Below, piece after piece: positions 1-10,317 of a stretch of 64,000 nt of DNA; within the stretch, counting starts at the first letter, position 1, and every line of letters begins with the position of its first letter. The notes below the pieces were generated by a model. That model had not been told where the DNA came from, did not search any database, and worked only from the letters and a program-made list of their open reading frames with translations. Source of the DNA: Rhizobiales bacterium CCH10-E5 (lineage in GTDB: Bacteria > Pseudomonadota > Alphaproteobacteria > Rhizobiales > Beijerinckiaceae); assembly GCA_001556125.1 (NCBI GenBank), contig LSIG01000110.1:124001-188000 (forward strand), read 5' to 3'. The position numbers and the translations under genes are program-made.

Positions 1-157
1 AGCGATCCGGCGACAGTTGGCCCCAGACAATTGCACCGCGTCAATTTGCTCCAGCCGAGACGGCGGCCCGATTTCGCGCCACCGCCACCAGGGCAGGAGA
101 CAGACCGGTCAAGCATTCGCCGCGAGGGCCCAAGCAGACGCCGGGCCGGATACGCAA

Positions 158-181
158 AACGCGCGCCAGACGGCGCGCGTT
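158..181 (-). terminator. Intrinsic terminator downstream of clpX
   Basis: A perfect 10-bp inverted repeat (AACGCGCGCC / GGCGCGCGTT) encloses a 4-base loop. Read on the minus strand it is followed by TTTT, the usual form of a rho-independent terminator. It lies about 85 bases past the clpX stop, so it should end the clpX transcript. The remaining bases 1-157 show no gene that I can support. Confidence 0.75.
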
Positions 182-264
182 CGACGATTTGTTATCTGGC
201 AAGGCACAGGCAGGGCCGCTTCGGACACCCGCCCAATACCAGCCCGGCCCGATCACGCGGCGTC

Positions 265-1533
265 TCAGGCCGAGGCCGACTTCGCCTCGTCCTCGCGCTC
301 CGAGTAGATGAACAGAGGGCGAGACTTGGATTCCACGGCCTCCGGGCCGATCACGACCTGCTCGACGCCCTCGAGGCCCGGCAGCTCGTACATCGTCTCG
401 AGCAGGATGCCCTCCATGATGGAGCGCAGGCCGCGCGCGCCGGTCTTGCGCTCGATCGCCTTGCGGGCGATCAGGCCAACCGCCTCGTCGGTGAAGGTCA
501 GCTCGGTGTCCTCCATCTCGAAGAGACGCTGATACTGCTTGACCAGCGCGTTCTTCGGCTCGGTCAGGATGGTCTTCAGCGCGGCCTCGTCGAGATCCTC
601 CAGCGTCGCCAGGACCGGCAGACGGCCGACGAATTCCGGGATCAGACCGAACTTCAGCAGATCCTCGGGCTCGACCTCACGGAAGATCGCCCCCGTGCGG
701 CGCTCGTCGGGGCCCTTCACGGTCGCACCGAAGCCGATCGAGGTGCCCTTGCCGCGGCCCGCGATGATCTTGTCGAGGCCGGCGAAGGCGCCGCCGCAGA
801 TGAAGAGGATGTTGGTGGTGTCGACCTGCAGGAACTCTTGCTGCGGATGCTTGCGCCCGCCCTGCGGCGGCACGGAGGCGACGGTGCCTTCCATGATCTT
901 GAGCAGGGCCTGCTGCACGCCCTCGCCCGAGACGTCGCGCGTGATCGACGGGTTGTCGGACTTGCGGCTGATCTTGTCGATCTCGTCGATGTAGACGATG
1001 CCGCGCTGCGCCCGCTCGACATTATAGTCGGAGGCCTGGAGCAGCTTGAGGATGATGTTCTCGACATCCTCGCCGACATAGCCGGCTTCGGTCAGCGTCG
1101 TCGCGTCGGCCATGGTGAAGGGCACGTCGAGGATGCGGGCCAGCGTCTGCGCGAGCAGCGTCTTTCCCGAGCCGGTCGGCCCGATCAGCAGGATGTTGGA
1201 CTTCGCCAGCTCGACGTCGTTGTGCTTCGTCGCGTGCGAGAGGCGCTTGTAATGGTTGTGGACAGCGACGGAGAGCACCTTCTTGGCGTGCTCCTGGCCG
1301 ATGACGTAGTCGTCCAGAACCTTGCGGATCTCCTTCGGCGTCGGCACCCCGTCCTTGGACTTGACCAGCGCGGACTTCGATTCCTCGCGGATGATGTCCA
1401 TGCAGAGCTCGACGCATTCGTCGCAGATGAACACGGTCGGACCCGCAATGAGCTTGCGAACCTCGTGCTGGCTCTTGCCGCAGAAGGAGCAGTAGAGCGT
1501 GCTCTTGGAATCGCCGCCGCTGACCTTACTCAT
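265..1533 (-). CDS. clpX: ATP-dependent Clp protease ATP-binding subunit ClpX
   Basis: ClpX is the AAA+ unfoldase that recognises tagged or regulated substrates and feeds them into the ClpP chamber in the cytoplasm. The 422-residue product has the family's usual length. It shows the N-terminal C4 zinc-binding domain (Cys15, Cys18, Cys37, Cys40), Walker A GPTGSGKT at 118-125, Walker B with YIDEIDKI near 180, and the ClpP-docking IGF tripeptide in [10 protein letters not shown]. The ATG is preceded by GGAG eight bases upstream. clpP lies upstream on the same strand across 287 bp, which leaves room for a separate clpX promoter. A small perfect hairpin (1666-1687) sits in that gap. Confidence 0.98.
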   Translation of the reverse strand: MSKVSGGDSKSTLYCSFCGKSQHEVRKLIAGPTVFICDECVELCMDIIREESKSALVKSKDGVPTPKEIRKVLDDYVIGQEHAKKVLSVAVHNHYKRLSHATKHNDVELAKSNILLIGPTGSGKTLLAQTLARILDVPFTMADATTLTEAGYVGEDVENIILKLLQASDYNVERAQRGIVYIDEIDKISRKSDNPSITRDVSGEGVQQALLKIMEGTVASVPPQGGRKHPQQEFLQVDTTNILFICGGAFAGLDKIIAGRGKGTSIGFGATVKGPDERRTGAIFREVEPEDLLKFGLIPEFVGRLPVLATLEDLDEAALKTILTEPKNALVKQYQRLFEMEDTELTFTDEAVGLIARKAIERKTGARGLRSIMEGILLETMYELPGLEGVEQVVIGPEAVESKSRPLFIYSEREDEAKSASA

Positions 1534-1820
1534 CGTCCATCTCCATTCTCGGAGCCGGAGACCACATCAGCCCTAAGCGGATGCAACCGTCGTCTCTTCG
1601 TCATCATAGGCGTCCAGTTCACGATCATCAGGTTAACGGCCCGTTCCGAGACGCCTGATTTCGCGGCTGATCCACAAGCGGATCAGCGTGGGACACCGGC
1701 GGGATCATCCCGCATCCGTCCGATTCCCCATGCAAACACGGGGCCGGCCACCTGGCAATATGGGGACTCGGCGAGGCCGAGCCAACCCATCTGCAACGCG
1801 CCCGCTGGTCGCAGCCGCGA

Positions 1821-2444
1821 TCAGGCCGGGTCCTCGGGGCGCTTGTCGATGACCTTGTCGATGAGCCCGAACTCGCGGGCCGCCTCGGCGGTCATGAAAT
1901 TGTCGCGCTCGAGAGCCGCCTCGATCTCGGCATAGGTGCGGCCGGTGTGGTTGACATAGATTTCGTTCAGCCGGCGCTTCAGGCTCTCGACCTCGCGGGC
2001 ATGGATCAGGATGTCGGTGACCTGGCCCTGATAGCCGCCGGAGGGCTGATGCACCATGATGCGGGCATTCGGCAGGGCGAAGCGCATGTCCTTGGCGCCG
2101 GCGGTCAGCAGCAGCGAGCCCATCGAGGCGGCTTGGCCGACGCAGAGCGTCGTCACCGGGCAGCGGATGAACTGCATCGTGTCATAGATCGACAGGCCGG
2201 AGGTGACCACGCCGCCGGGCGAGTTGATGTAGAAGGAGATTTCCTTCTTGGGGTTCTCGGCCTCGAGGAACAGGAGCTGCGCCACGATCAGCGACGCCGA
2301 GTAATCCTCGACCGGCCCGGTCAGGAAGATGATCCGCTCGCGCAGCAGGCGCGAATAGATGTCGAAGGCACGCTCGCCGCGGCTCGACTGCTCGACCACC
2401 ATCGGGACGAGATTGTTGTAGGTCTCGATCGGATCGCGAAGCAT
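1821..2444 (-). CDS. clpP: ATP-dependent Clp protease proteolytic subunit ClpP
   Basis: ClpP is the serine peptidase that forms the tetradecameric proteolytic chamber used by ClpX and ClpA, both encoded in this window. I chose the ATG that begins MLRDPIETY, because AAGGA lies about ten bases upstream and the open frame before it has no family similarity. This gives 207 residues. The catalytic triad reads Ser107 (in GQAASMGS), His132 (MVHQPSGG) and Asp181. The gene lies between tig and clpX on the same strand, the common alphaproteobacterial order tig-clpP-clpX. Confidence 0.98.
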   Translation of the reverse strand: MLRDPIETYNNLVPMVVEQSSRGERAFDIYSRLLRERIIFLTGPVEDYSASLIVAQLLFLEAENPKKEISFYINSPGGVVTSGLSIYDTMQFIRCPVTTLCVGQAASMGSLLLTAGAKDMRFALPNARIMVHQPSGGYQGQVTDILIHAREVESLKRRLNEIYVNHTGRTYAEIEAALERDNFMTAEAAREFGLIDKVIDKRPEDPA

Positions 2445-2553
2445 GGAGATGTCCTTGGATGGAAGAGGCCGGAAGAGCGGAGGCCGGGAACCGGCGGTCG
2501 GTCGAATCGTGACTGTCGTGAGAGCCACACACATAAGCACGGCAAACGCGGCT

Positions 2554-2592
2554 GAAAAGAGAAGCGCCGCCCGGCACGGGGCCGAGCGGCGC
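2554..2592 (-). terminator. Intrinsic terminator of tig
   Basis: A stem of about 12 bp with one mismatch and the loop ACGGG is followed on the minus strand by TTCTCTTTTC. It begins about 30 bases past the tig stop and lies upstream of the chosen clpP start, so tig and clpP probably have separate transcripts. Confidence 0.65.
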
Positions 2593-2620
2593 GAATGTTG
2601 AGAATAAGGTTTCCGTATCG

Positions 2621-4063
2621 TCAGACGGATGCGTCGTCGCCGGCCGAATCCTCGGCCTTGTCGGCCTTCTTCGCCTTCTTGGCGGCCGCCTTCTTCGGCT
2701 TGGCCTCGGCGGCCGCGTCGGCGTCCTCGTCGGCGAAGAGAGCCTCGCGCGAGACGGTCTGGTCCTCGACCTTCACCTGCCCGAGCAGGTGGTCGACGAC
2801 CTTCTCCTCGAAGATCGGGGCGCGGATTTCGGCGAGAGCCTGCGGGTTCTTGCGGTAGAACTCCCAGACCTGCTTTTCCTGGCCGGGGAACTGGCGGGCG
2901 CGCTCGACGAGAGCCTGGGTGACCTCGTCATCCGAGATCTGCACCTTGGCCTGCTCGCCGATCTCGGCCAGCACCAGCCCCAGACGCACGCGGCGCTCGG
3001 CGATCTTGCGGTAGTCGGCCCGGGCGGCCTCCTCGGTCGTGCCCTCGTCCTCGAAGGACTTCTTGGCGTCCTTCATGTCGGCCTCGACCTGGCTCCAGAC
3101 GCTGCCGAACTCCTGCTCGACCAGGGTCGGCGGCAGCTCGAAGGTGTACTTGCCGTCGAGCGCGTCGAGCAGGCTCTTCTTGAGCTTGCGACGCGACTGG
3201 GTGGCGAAGTCGCGGCCGATCTGCTCGCGGATCGCGCTCTTCAGCGCGTCGAGCGACTCCAGCCCGAACGCCTTGGCCAGCTCGTCGTCGATCTTCACCG
3301 GCTCGGGAGCCTGAACCTCGGTGACCGTGACCTCGAACTCGGCCGGCTTACCGGCGAGATGCTGGGCGGTATAGTTCTCCGGGAAGGTGACCTTGACGGT
3401 GCGGGTCTCGCCCGCCTTGGCGCCCTCGAGCTGCTCCTCGAAGCCGGGGATGAACTGGCCGGCGCCGACGTCGAGCGCGATGCCCTCGCCCGTGCCGCCG
3501 TCGAAGGGCTTGCCCTCGAGCGTGCCGACGAAGGAGATCATCAGGCGGTCGCCCTTCTCGGCCTTGGCCTTCTCGCCCTTGTTGGAGAAGCTGCGGTTCG
3601 ACGACGCCATCCGCTCGAGGGCGGCGTCGACATCGGCGTCCGGAACCTCGGCGACCGGCTTGGTCAGCGCCACGTCCGAGAGGTCGGCGAGCTCGATCTT
3701 CGGCAGGACCTCGAGCGCGACGGTGAAGGCGAGATCGCCCTTGGCCTCCATCGCGGCCTCGATCTCGTCCTTGTTCTCGGGGAACTTGATCTGCGGCTCG
3801 AAGGCGAGCTTCAGGCCGTGATCGGCGACGATCTTCTGATTGGCTTCGTTGACCGCGTTCTGGACGACATCGGCCATGACCGAGCGGCCATAGAGCCGGC
3901 GCAGATGGCCGACCGGCACCTTGCCGGGGCGGAAGCCGTTGATGCGCGCCTTGCCCTGCAGACCCTGGAGGCCGTCATCGAGCCGCGTCTTGAGGTCGGC
4001 GGCGTTCAGCACCACCTGAAATTCGCGCTTGAGGCCCTGCGAGAGGGTTTCGGTCACGTTCAT
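2621..4063 (-). CDS. tig: Trigger factor (ribosome-associated chaperone/PPIase)
   Basis: Trigger factor binds near the ribosome exit tunnel and assists folding of nascent chains. The 480-residue product has an N-terminal ribosome-binding domain containing GFRPGKVP (about residues 43-50), the variant of the conserved ribosome-docking signature. A central FKBP-type PPIase domain contains [14 protein letters not shown] and [19 protein letters not shown] long helical C-terminal domain ends in a Lys/Ala-rich tail. The tail makes it longer than the E. coli protein (432 residues). It sits between tRNA-Leu and clpP, all on the minus strand. Confidence 0.97.
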   Translation of the reverse strand: MNVTETLSQGLKREFQVVLNAADLKTRLDDGLQGLQGKARINGFRPGKVPVGHLRRLYGRSVMADVVQNAVNEANQKIVADHGLKLAFEPQIKFPENKDEIEAAMEAKGDLAFTVALEVLPKIELADLSDVALTKPVAEVPDADVDAALERMASSNRSFSNKGEKAKAEKGDRLMISFVGTLEGKPFDGGTGEGIALDVGAGQFIPGFEEQLEGAKAGETRTVKVTFPENYTAQHLAGKPAEFEVTVTEVQAPEPVKIDDELAKAFGLESLDALKSAIREQIGRDFATQSRRKLKKSLLDALDGKYTFELPPTLVEQEFGSVWSQVEADMKDAKKSFEDEGTTEEAARADYRKIAERRVRLGLVLAEIGEQAKVQISDDEVTQALVERARQFPGQEKQVWEFYRKNPQALAEIRAPIFEEKVVDHLLGQVKVEDQTVSREALFADEDADAAAEAKPKKAAAKKAKKADKAEDSAGDDASV

Positions 4064-4150
4064 CGTTTTCGATCCGCCAACAGCTCGTTACTTCAATGTC
4101 CAAAGCGCGACGCCGGGGAGACCGCCGCCGCGCTCACGAAAACCATTCGA

Positions 4151-4235
4151 TGGTGCGGGCGGAGGGACTCGAACCCCCACGACTTTCGCCGCTGGTACCT
4201 AAAACCAGTGCGTCTACCAGTTCCGCCACGCCCGC
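4151..4235 (-). tRNA. tRNA-Leu (anticodon UAG)
   Basis: Read on the minus strand, the 85 bases fold into a class II tRNA with encoded CCA. The acceptor stem pairs GCGGGCG with CGCCCGC. The D arm contains AACTGGTAGACGC. The anticodon stem CTGGT/ACCAG holds the loop TTTAGGT, giving anticodon UAG for CUA/CUN codons. A variable arm is followed by the T arm with GGTTCGAGTC. The long variable arm and the anticodon both indicate leucine. Confidence 0.96.
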
Positions 4236-4425
4236 CGGCCCGATGGCGCCAGCATGCGCAAAAGCGCAGCGCGGCCATCATTGGGCGCCGGTGCTATACG
4301 CATTTCAGGCGGCCCATGCAGCAAAAAAATGACGGTTCTGCAAAAGACGCCGGGCGGCCGTCCTCACGCGATCGCAAGGGCACGGCCTCTCGCCTTCGGT
4401 CCCGCCGCCGATTATGCGGTTGTGC

Positions 4426-5862
4426 ATGACCGACACGACCGACAGCCCCGCCCTACCGACCCGCCGCGCCGCGCTGACCGGTTTGGCCGCCGCGAGCGCG
4501 CTCGCCGCCCTGCCCGGCGGGGCCAGCGCCCAGTCGGCCTCGCCCCCGGCGGCTGCCGCCGAGCCGCCCCTGCGCACGCTCACCGCGGCGCCTGCGAAAG
4601 CGCGTCTGCGCCCGGCACCGGCGCTCGACAGCGAGATCTGGGCCTTCGATGGCGCCACGCCGGGGCCCACTTTGAGGATCCGCCAGGGCGAGGCGCTGCG
4701 CCTCGAGTTGCTCAACAACACCAGCGGGCCGCTGTCACTGCACTGGCACGGGCTGCGGGGCGACGCGGCGATGGACGGGGTCGGCGGCTTCAGCCAGCCC
4801 GCGATCGCGCCAGGCGAGCGCTTCACCTATCGCCTGAAGCCGCCGGATTCGGGCACCATCCTGTATCGGCCGCTGGTGCTCGGCGGTGCCGCCGAGCCCG
4901 CCGGGCGGGGGCTCAGCGGCCTGCTCGTCGTCGAGGAGCCCGAACCGCCACCGGTCACGCTCGACCTGCCCGTTCTGGTCACCGACTGGCTGCTCGGCGA
5001 CGACAATGCGGTCCAGCCCTTCGCGCCCGACAGCCCTGCCGTTGCGGCCGCCGGGCGGCTCGGGAGCTGGGTGACCGTCAACGGCGCGGCGCCGCCGCAG
5101 CGTGTGCCGGTGGCGCCCGGAGCGCGGGTGCGGTTGCGGCTGGCCAATGCCTGCAACGCCCGGATCATGCGGTTGCGCTTCGACGGCATCAAGGCGGTGG
5201 TCATCGCGGTCGACGGGCAACCGACCGAATCCTTTGAGCCGGTGCGCTCGCAACTGCCCTTCGCACCGGGGACCCGCTACGACCTCCTGGTCGACATGCC
5301 GGCGGAGGCCGGCGCGACCGCGATCGTGACGGCGCTGGTCGGCGCGGGCGTGCCGCTGGTCAGGCTCGTCACCGAAGGCGCGGCGCGGCCGGCCTCGACC
5401 GCCCCGATGGCGCTGAAGGCCAACCCGACCCTGCCGGCGGCGGTGCGCCTGCAGGATGCGGTGCGACCGCAGATCGTGATCGAGGGTGGTGCGAAGCTCA
5501 GTGCCGACCTGAAGCTCGACATGGCGAGCGTCGATCCGGCGCGGCCCTGGCGCCTCAATGGCGGGGTCGGCGACGCTTCGGGCAAGCCGCTGTTCAGCGT
5601 CAGGCGCGGCACACCGATCGTGCTCGCGATCGACAACCGGACCGCCTTCCTGCAGCCGCTGCATGTCCACGGCCATTGCTTCCGGCTGCTTCACCCGCTC
5701 GACGATGGCTGGGAGCCCTATTTCCTCGACACCGTGCAGATCCCGGACGGCAAGCGCCTGCACATCGCCTTCATCGCCGAGAATCCCGGCCGCTGGCTGA
5801 TCTCCTCGACCGTGCTGGAGCGCTTCGACCGCGGGCTGTGGACCTGGTTCGAGGTGACGTGA
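4426..5862 (+). CDS. Tat-exported multicopper-oxidase fold protein with degenerate copper sites
   Basis: The protein has three cupredoxin-like domains of the multicopper oxidase family behind a twin-arginine signal (PTRRAALTG, then an Ala-rich stretch ending ASAQS), so it should be folded before export to the periplasm. Only part of the copper set survives. The first motif HWHG is intact (106-109). The second, normally HxH, reads YRPL (147-150). The third keeps two of three His (QPLHVHGH, His413 and His415), with Gln at the type-1 His. The fourth, normally HCHLLEHxxxGM, reads SSTVLERFDRGL. It is therefore unlikely to be an oxidase. FtsP/SufI of E. coli is a known copper-free relative. An ATG four codons earlier is an alternative start. 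A DoxX-like gene follows with a 1-base overlap. Confidence 0.85.
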   Translation: MTDTTDSPALPTRRAALTGLAAASALAALPGGASAQSASPPAAAAEPPLRTLTAAPAKARLRPAPALDSEIWAFDGATPGPTLRIRQGEALRLELLNNTSGPLSLHWHGLRGDAAMDGVGGFSQPAIAPGERFTYRLKPPDSGTILYRPLVLGGAAEPAGRGLSGLLVVEEPEPPPVTLDLPVLVTDWLLGDDNAVQPFAPDSPAVAAAGRLGSWVTVNGAAPPQRVPVAPGARVRLRLANACNARIMRLRFDGIKAVVIAVDGQPTESFEPVRSQLPFAPGTRYDLLVDMPAEAGATAIVTALVGAGVPLVRLVTEGAARPASTAPMALKANPTLPAAVRLQDAVRPQIVIEGGAKLSADLKLDMASVDPARPWRLNGGVGDASGKPLFSVRRGTPIVLAIDNRTAFLQPLHVHGHCFRLLHPLDDGWEPYFLDTVQIPDGKRLHIAFIAENPGRWLISSTVLERFDRGLWTWFEVT

Positions 5863-6263
5863 TGGCGGAGAGCCGCTGGCGCCAAGCGATGCGGTGGCTG
5901 CTGGCGGCGTTCTATCTCGCGGCGGGCCTGCTGCATCTCGCCCGACCCGAGGGTTTCCTGCCGATCGTGCCGGACTGGGTGCCCGCGCCTTTTGCGGTCG
6001 TGATCGCCACCGGCCTGGCGGAGATCGCCGGTGCCGTCGGCCTGATGATCCCGCGCCTGCGCCCGGCGGCCGGCATCGGGCTCGCGCTCTACGCGGCCTG
6101 CGTCTTCCCGGCCAACATCAAGCATGCGCTGGAAGGCATTGCCGTCACAGGCCTTCCCTCCAGCTGTTGGTATCACGCGCCGCGGCTGGCGCTGCAGCCC
6201 GTGCTGGTCTGGTGGGCGCTTCAGGCCGGCGGCGTGATCCGCTGGCCGTTCCGGCGCCCCTGA
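5862..6263 (+). CDS. DoxX-like small integral membrane protein
   Basis: A 133-residue product with about four hydrophobic segments. It contains AAFYLAAGLLHLARPEGF near the start, GLAEIAGAVGLMIP in the middle and a segment ending PANIKHAL. This pattern resembles DoxX/MauE-type quinone-linked membrane proteins, but I can name only the family. The ATG overlaps the preceding stop (TGATG), so it is translationally coupled to the multicopper-oxidase fold gene. That suggests the pair acts together in or at the inner membrane. Confidence 0.8.
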   Translation: MAESRWRQAMRWLLAAFYLAAGLLHLARPEGFLPIVPDWVPAPFAVVIATGLAEIAGAVGLMIPRLRPAAGIGLALYAACVFPANIKHALEGIAVTGLPSSCWYHAPRLALQPVLVWWALQAGGVIRWPFRRP

Positions 6264-6278
6264 CGCTCCCCGCCGGGC

Positions 6279-6806
6279 TCAGGCCAGCGAGAGCCGAGTC
6301 AGCACGTCAGCGACGATCGCGTCCTTCGACGATTCGACCGAGACGACGAGCGGTCGCTCGTCCTCGCCCGGCTCCTCCAGCGTCGCGAACTGGCTGTCGA
6401 GCAGTGCCGTCGGCATGAAGTGATGCTGCCGCTGTGCCATGCGCTCGCCGATCAGCGCGCGCGAGCCCTTGAGATAGACCAGCGCGACATCCGCCCGGTT
6501 GCCGACGATGACGCGGCGATAGGCGCGCTTCAGCGCCGAGCAGGTGACGATGCCGTTGCGGCCCGAGGCCCGCAGATCGTCGATCCAGGCGGCGATGGCG
6601 GCGAGCCAGGGCTTGCGGTCCTCGTCCGTCAGCGGCGTTCCGCCCGCCATCTTGGCGACGTTCTCCGGCGGATGGAACGAATCGGCGTCGCGGAAGGGCC
6701 AGCCGAGCTGCGCGGCGAGGCGCTCCCCCAGCGAGGTCTTGCCCGAGCTGGCGACGCCCATGACGACGATGACGGCCGGCTTGACCGTCGCATGCGAGGC
6801 AACCAT
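6279..6806 (-). CDS. gntK: Gluconokinase
   Basis: The enzyme phosphorylates gluconate to 6-phosphogluconate in the cytoplasm. The 175-residue product is typical of the GntK/P-loop gluconokinase family. It shows the P-loop GVASSGKTS (about 17-25), DADSFHPPENVAKM with the substrate-binding region, LTDEDRKPWL, and CSALKRAYR. The gene lies 6 bases downstream of the 6-phosphogluconate dehydrogenase gene on the same strand, so kinase and dehydrogenase form a two-gene gluconate unit. Confidence 0.95.
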   Translation of the reverse strand: MVASHATVKPAVIVVMGVASSGKTSLGERLAAQLGWPFRDADSFHPPENVAKMAGGTPLTDEDRKPWLAAIAAWIDDLRASGRNGIVTCSALKRAYRRVIVGNRADVALVYLKGSRALIGERMAQRQHHFMPTALLDSQFATLEEPGEDERPLVVSVESSKDAIVADVLTRLSLA

Positions 6807-6812
6807 CCGGAA

Positions 6813-7799
6813 TCAGCCCTGCTTTTTGGGTTCGACATGGCCGCCGAAGCCGGCGCGCATGGCCGAAAGCACCTTCTCGCCGAAGGTGTGGTCGACGCGC
6901 GAGCGGAAGCGCGCGAACAGCGCCGAGGTCAGCACCTCCGCCGGCGTCGCGGTCTCGACCGCGGCATCGACGGTCCAGCGCCCCTCGCCCGAGTCGGACA
7001 CATGGCCGGAATAGGCCGAGAGTTCCTCGTCGGCGGCGAGCGCCTCGGCCGTCAGGTCGAGCAGCCAGGAGGTCACGACCGAGCCGCGGCGCCAGACCTC
7101 GGCGATCTCGGCCGTATCGAAGGAAAAGCCGTATTCGGGCGGCAGGCCTTCCTTGGCAGAGGCGTTGCGCAGCAGGTCGAAGCCCTCGGCGAAGGCCTGC
7201 ATCATGCCGTACTCGATGCCGTTATGGACCATCTTGACGAAATGCCCGGCGCCGACCGGTCCGCAGTGAAGGTAGCCCTGCTCGCTCGTCGGATTGCGGC
7301 CCTCGCGATGATTGGTCGGCTCGATCTCGCCCTTGCCGGGCGCGAGCGTCGCGAAGATCGGCTCCAGCCGGTCGAAGGCTTCCTTGTCGCCGCCGATCAT
7401 CAGGCAGTAGCCGCGGTCGAGGCCGTGGACGCCGCCTGAGGTGCCGACATCCATGTAGTGCAGGCCCTTGGCCGCCAACTCGCTCCCGCGGCGGACGTCG
7501 TCCTTCCAGAAGGCGTTGCCGCCGTCGATCAGCGTGTCGCCCGGCGAGAGCAGGCCGGCGAGCTCGGCCAGCGTCGCCTCGGTGATCTTGCCGGCCGGCA
7601 GCATCACCCAGATCGCGCGCGGCGCCTGGAGCTTGGCGACCATGTCGGCGAGATCGGCCGCGACGACCGCACCATCCGCCGCCAGCGCCGCACCGGGCTT
7701 GGGATCGCGGTCGTAGACGACGCAGTCATGCCCGGCGCGCATCAGCCGGCGCACGATGTTGCCACCCATCCGGCCGAGGCCGACCATTCCAAGCTGCAT
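6813..7799 (-). CDS. gnd: 6-phosphogluconate dehydrogenase, decarboxylating (short, YqeC/GntZ type)
   Basis: It oxidises and decarboxylates 6-phosphogluconate to ribulose 5-phosphate. The 328-residue product starts [15 protein letters not shown], with the dinucleotide-binding GLGRMG at once. It carries the signature [19 protein letters not shown] and the later [16 protein letters not shown]. The length matches the shorter, usually NAD-preferring subfamily rather than the 470-residue form. The start is set by AAAGGA seven bases upstream of ATG. It is followed by gntK, so together they turn gluconate into pentose phosphate. Confidence 0.94.
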   Translation of the reverse strand: MQLGMVGLGRMGGNIVRRLMRAGHDCVVYDRDPKPGAALAADGAVVAADLADMVAKLQAPRAIWVMLPAGKITEATLAELAGLLSPGDTLIDGGNAFWKDDVRRGSELAAKGLHYMDVGTSGGVHGLDRGYCLMIGGDKEAFDRLEPIFATLAPGKGEIEPTNHREGRNPTSEQGYLHCGPVGAGHFVKMVHNGIEYGMMQAFAEGFDLLRNASAKEGLPPEYGFSFDTAEIAEVWRRGSVVTSWLLDLTAEALAADEELSAYSGHVSDSGEGRWTVDAAVETATPAEVLTSALFARFRSRVDHTFGEKVLSAMRAGFGGHVEPKKQG

Positions 7800-7845
7800 C
7801 GGGAATCCTTTCGTCGCCGCCCTCGCGATGCGAGGCCACGGATTT

Positions 7846-8754
7846 TCAGCGCGCTTCTCGCATCCCGGCGGCCTCTGCGACAAGCCAGTCCCGCAACAGC
7901 GCGAAGGCCGGGCTCGGGGGGCGATCGGAGGGATAGGTCAGCCAGTAGCCGTGGCGGCTGCGAAAACCGAGCCCGGCCGGATTGACGAGCTGGCCGCTCA
8001 CCAATTCCTCGCCGACCAGCGTGCGGGGCACCAGCGCCAGTCCCTGGCCGGCGATGGCGGCGCGGATGACGAGCGCATAGAAGCCGAACCGAATCACCCG
8101 CTGGGGCGCGAGGCCGACAACGCCGTTCGCCTCGCCGAAGTCGCTCCAGCGCAGCGGCGTCTGGAAATGGTCGAGCACCGGAAATCGCGCGACGTCGGCT
8201 GCGCTCTCGAGGCCGCCGAAGCGGCCGAAGACATCGGGAGCGCCGACCAGAACCACGTCGCGGCCGAAGAGATAGTCGCAGACCTGGCCGGGCCAGTCGC
8301 CCTCGCCGAAGCGGAAGATGGCGTCGGGCGGCTCACTGGTGTCATGGGTGACAAAAGTGGTGAACTGCACGTCGATCTCGGGATGCCGGTCGGAAAAGCC
8401 CGAGAAGCGCGGCACCAGCCAGCGATCGCCGAGGATCGGCAGGACATGCAGCCTGACGCGGTGCTGTGCCGGGCGAAACGGCGCCATCCCGGCGACGGCC
8501 GCCACCAGACCCGACAGGGCCGCGCGCGCCGGCTCTATGAAGGCGCGGCCGGCCTCGGTGGGCTCGAGCCCGCGGCGGTTGCGCCTGAACAGCGGCACGC
8601 CGACGATCTGCTCGACGGCCTTGAGCTGCTTGCTGACCGCGCTCTGGGTCATGTTGAGTTCGAGCGCCGCGCCGGAGCAGGAGGCGTGACGCGCCACGGC
8701 CTCGACGACGCGCAGGCCGGTGGTCGACGGCAAGGGATGCGACGGCCCGCTCAT
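7846..8754 (-). CDS. LysR-type transcriptional regulator (GcvA-like)
   Basis: A 302-residue LysR regulator. The N-terminal winged helix-turn-helix contains [20 protein letters not shown] and [18 protein letters not shown], and the effector-binding domain starts near residue 95. It is divergent from the argH-ABC transporter operon across 138 bp that contain a T-N11-A palindrome (8795-8809), so that operon is the more likely target. The gluconate genes lie downstream and could be read from the same transcript. The effector cannot be told from sequence. Confidence 0.93.
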   Translation of the reverse strand: MSGPSHPLPSTTGLRVVEAVARHASCSGAALELNMTQSAVSKQLKAVEQIVGVPLFRRNRRGLEPTEAGRAFIEPARAALSGLVAAVAGMAPFRPAQHRVRLHVLPILGDRWLVPRFSGFSDRHPEIDVQFTTFVTHDTSEPPDAIFRFGEGDWPGQVCDYLFGRDVVLVGAPDVFGRFGGLESAADVARFPVLDHFQTPLRWSDFGEANGVVGLAPQRVIRFGFYALVIRAAIAGQGLALVPRTLVGEELVSGQLVNPAGLGFRSRHGYWLTYPSDRPPSPAFALLRDWLVAEAAGMREAR

Positions 8755-8794
8755 CCCGACATTTTAAGGGACGTTGCCGACCAGGCAAAGTGGT

Positions 8795-8809
8795 ATTCCG
8801 AAATGGAAT
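8795..8809. promoter_or_regulatory. Candidate LysR box
   Basis: ATTCC-GAAAT-GGAAT is a perfect 5-bp inverted repeat with the T-N11-A form of LysR binding sites. It lies 40 bp upstream of the LysR gene start and 84 bp upstream of argH, in the shared divergent promoter region. Confidence 0.5.
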
Positions 8810-8892
8810 GATCGTGGGAAATCATCTCCTTTGCCGGCGGGGCCGTCCTCGCCCTAGGCTTCCCCGAAGAGACATCGTGCCGGAGTTGATCT

Positions 8893-10317
8893 GTGAACCA
8901 GCCCTTGCGCCTCTGGGGTGGCCGTTTCGGCGCCGAGCCCGATCCGTCTTTGACTCGCCTCTCGCGTTCGGAGCCGAGCTATTTCCGGCTCGCGCCCTAT
9001 GATCTGGCCGGTTCGCGCGCCCATATCCGTGAACTCGGCCGCGCCGGGCTGCTCGACGATGGCGAGATCGCCACGATCCTGAAGGCCATCGACGAGGTGG
9101 CGCAGCAGCATGCGGCCGGGCTGATCGAGCCCTGGCCGGAGGACGAGGACGTCCACACCTTCCTGGAGCGGGTGCTGACCCAGAAGCTCGGACCGCTAGG
9201 CGGCAAGATCCGCGCCGGGCGCTCGCGCAACGACCAGGCCGCCAACGATCTCAAGCTGTTCCTGCGCCACCGGGCGCGGACGCTGATGACGGAGCTCATG
9301 GCGCTGCAGGATGCGCTCGTCGCCCAGGCGCAAGCGCACAAGGCGACGCCGGTGCCCGGCGTGACCCATCTCCAGGCGGCCCAACCGATCACCTTCGGCC
9401 ATCATCTTCTCGCCCATGCCCAGGCCTTCTCGCGCGATGCCGGCCGGCTGATGGACTGGGATGCGCGCAATGCCGTCTCCCCGCTGGGGGCCGCGGCGCT
9501 GGCGGGCTCGGCGATCGCGCTCAATCCCGAGCTGTCGGCCGAAGAGCTCGGCTATGACGCCTCCTTCGAGAATTCGGTCGACGCGGTCGGCGCGCGGGAC
9601 CATGTCGCCGAATTCCTGTTCGTCGCCGCAATGCTCGCGGTGCATCTGTCGCGCCTGGCCGAGGAGATCGTGATCTGGTGCACCCAGCCCTATCGCTGGA
9701 TCTCGCTGCACGATTCCTTCGCGACCGGCTCCTCGATCATGCCGCAGAAGAAGAACCCCGACATCGCCGAGCTGACGCGCGGACGCTCGGCCCGGCTGAT
9801 CGGCGGCGTGACCACGATGCTGGCCGCCTTGAAGAGCCTGCCCCTGTCCTACAACCGCGACCTCGCCGAGGATAAGCGCGCCGCCTTCGAGGCCGTCGAC
9901 GGGCTGGCGCTGGTGCTGCCGGCGATGGCGGGCATGGTCGCGACGATGACCGTCGAGACCGAGACGATGCGGAAGGCCGCGTCGCAGGGCTTCACGCTCG
10001 CCACCGAGGTCGCCGATTTCCTGGCGCGCAAGGGCGTTCCCTTCAGCACGGCGCATGACATCACCGGCGCGCTGGTGCGCCTCTGCGAGGAGCGCGACTG
10101 CGAGCTCCACGAGATCGACGATGCCGCACTGGCCGCCATCGATGCGCGCCTCACGCCCGATATCCGCGAGCATCTGACGCTGGAAGCCGCGCTGGACGCC
10201 CGCATGGCCAGGGGCGGCACGTCTCCTGCACGGGTCGGCGAGCAGATCGAGCGGCTGTCGCGCGAGCTGGCCCGGCAGCGCGCCTGGGCGCTGGATTACC
10301 GGGGGCCGACGCCATGA
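8893..10317 (+). CDS. argH: Argininosuccinate lyase (transporter-linked paralogue)
   Basis: The enzyme splits argininosuccinate into arginine and fumarate. The 474-residue product has the fumarase/aspartase superfamily signature GSSIMPQKKNPD, GGKIRAGRSRNDQ and the catalytic-region THLQAAQPITFGHH. The start is GTG, with GGAG eight bases upstream. Its stop overlaps the start of an amino acid ABC permease (ATGA). The operon has an ABC transporter instead of arginine biosynthesis genes, so this is probably a second ArgH serving uptake and breakdown of an argininosuccinate-like or related amino acid. That role is inference. Confidence 0.9.
   Translation: MNQPLRLWGGRFGAEPDPSLTRLSRSEPSYFRLAPYDLAGSRAHIRELGRAGLLDDGEIATILKAIDEVAQQHAAGLIEPWPEDEDVHTFLERVLTQKLGPLGGKIRAGRSRNDQAANDLKLFLRHRARTLMTELMALQDALVAQAQAHKATPVPGVTHLQAAQPITFGHHLLAHAQAFSRDAGRLMDWDARNAVSPLGAAALAGSAIALNPELSAEELGYDASFENSVDAVGARDHVAEFLFVAAMLAVHLSRLAEEIVIWCTQPYRWISLHDSFATGSSIMPQKKNPDIAELTRGRSARLIGGVTTMLAALKSLPLSYNRDLAEDKRAAFEAVDGLALVLPAMAGMVATMTVETETMRKAASQGFTLATEVADFLARKGVPFSTAHDITGALVRLCEERDCELHEIDDAALAAIDARLTPDIREHLTLEAALDARMARGGTSPARVGEQIERLSRELARQRAWALDYRGPTP

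Noticed and set aside
2789..4429. A 546-codon plus-strand open frame opposite tig and running through tRNA-Leu
   Set aside because: Shadow of tig. It reads through a tRNA and shows no domain.
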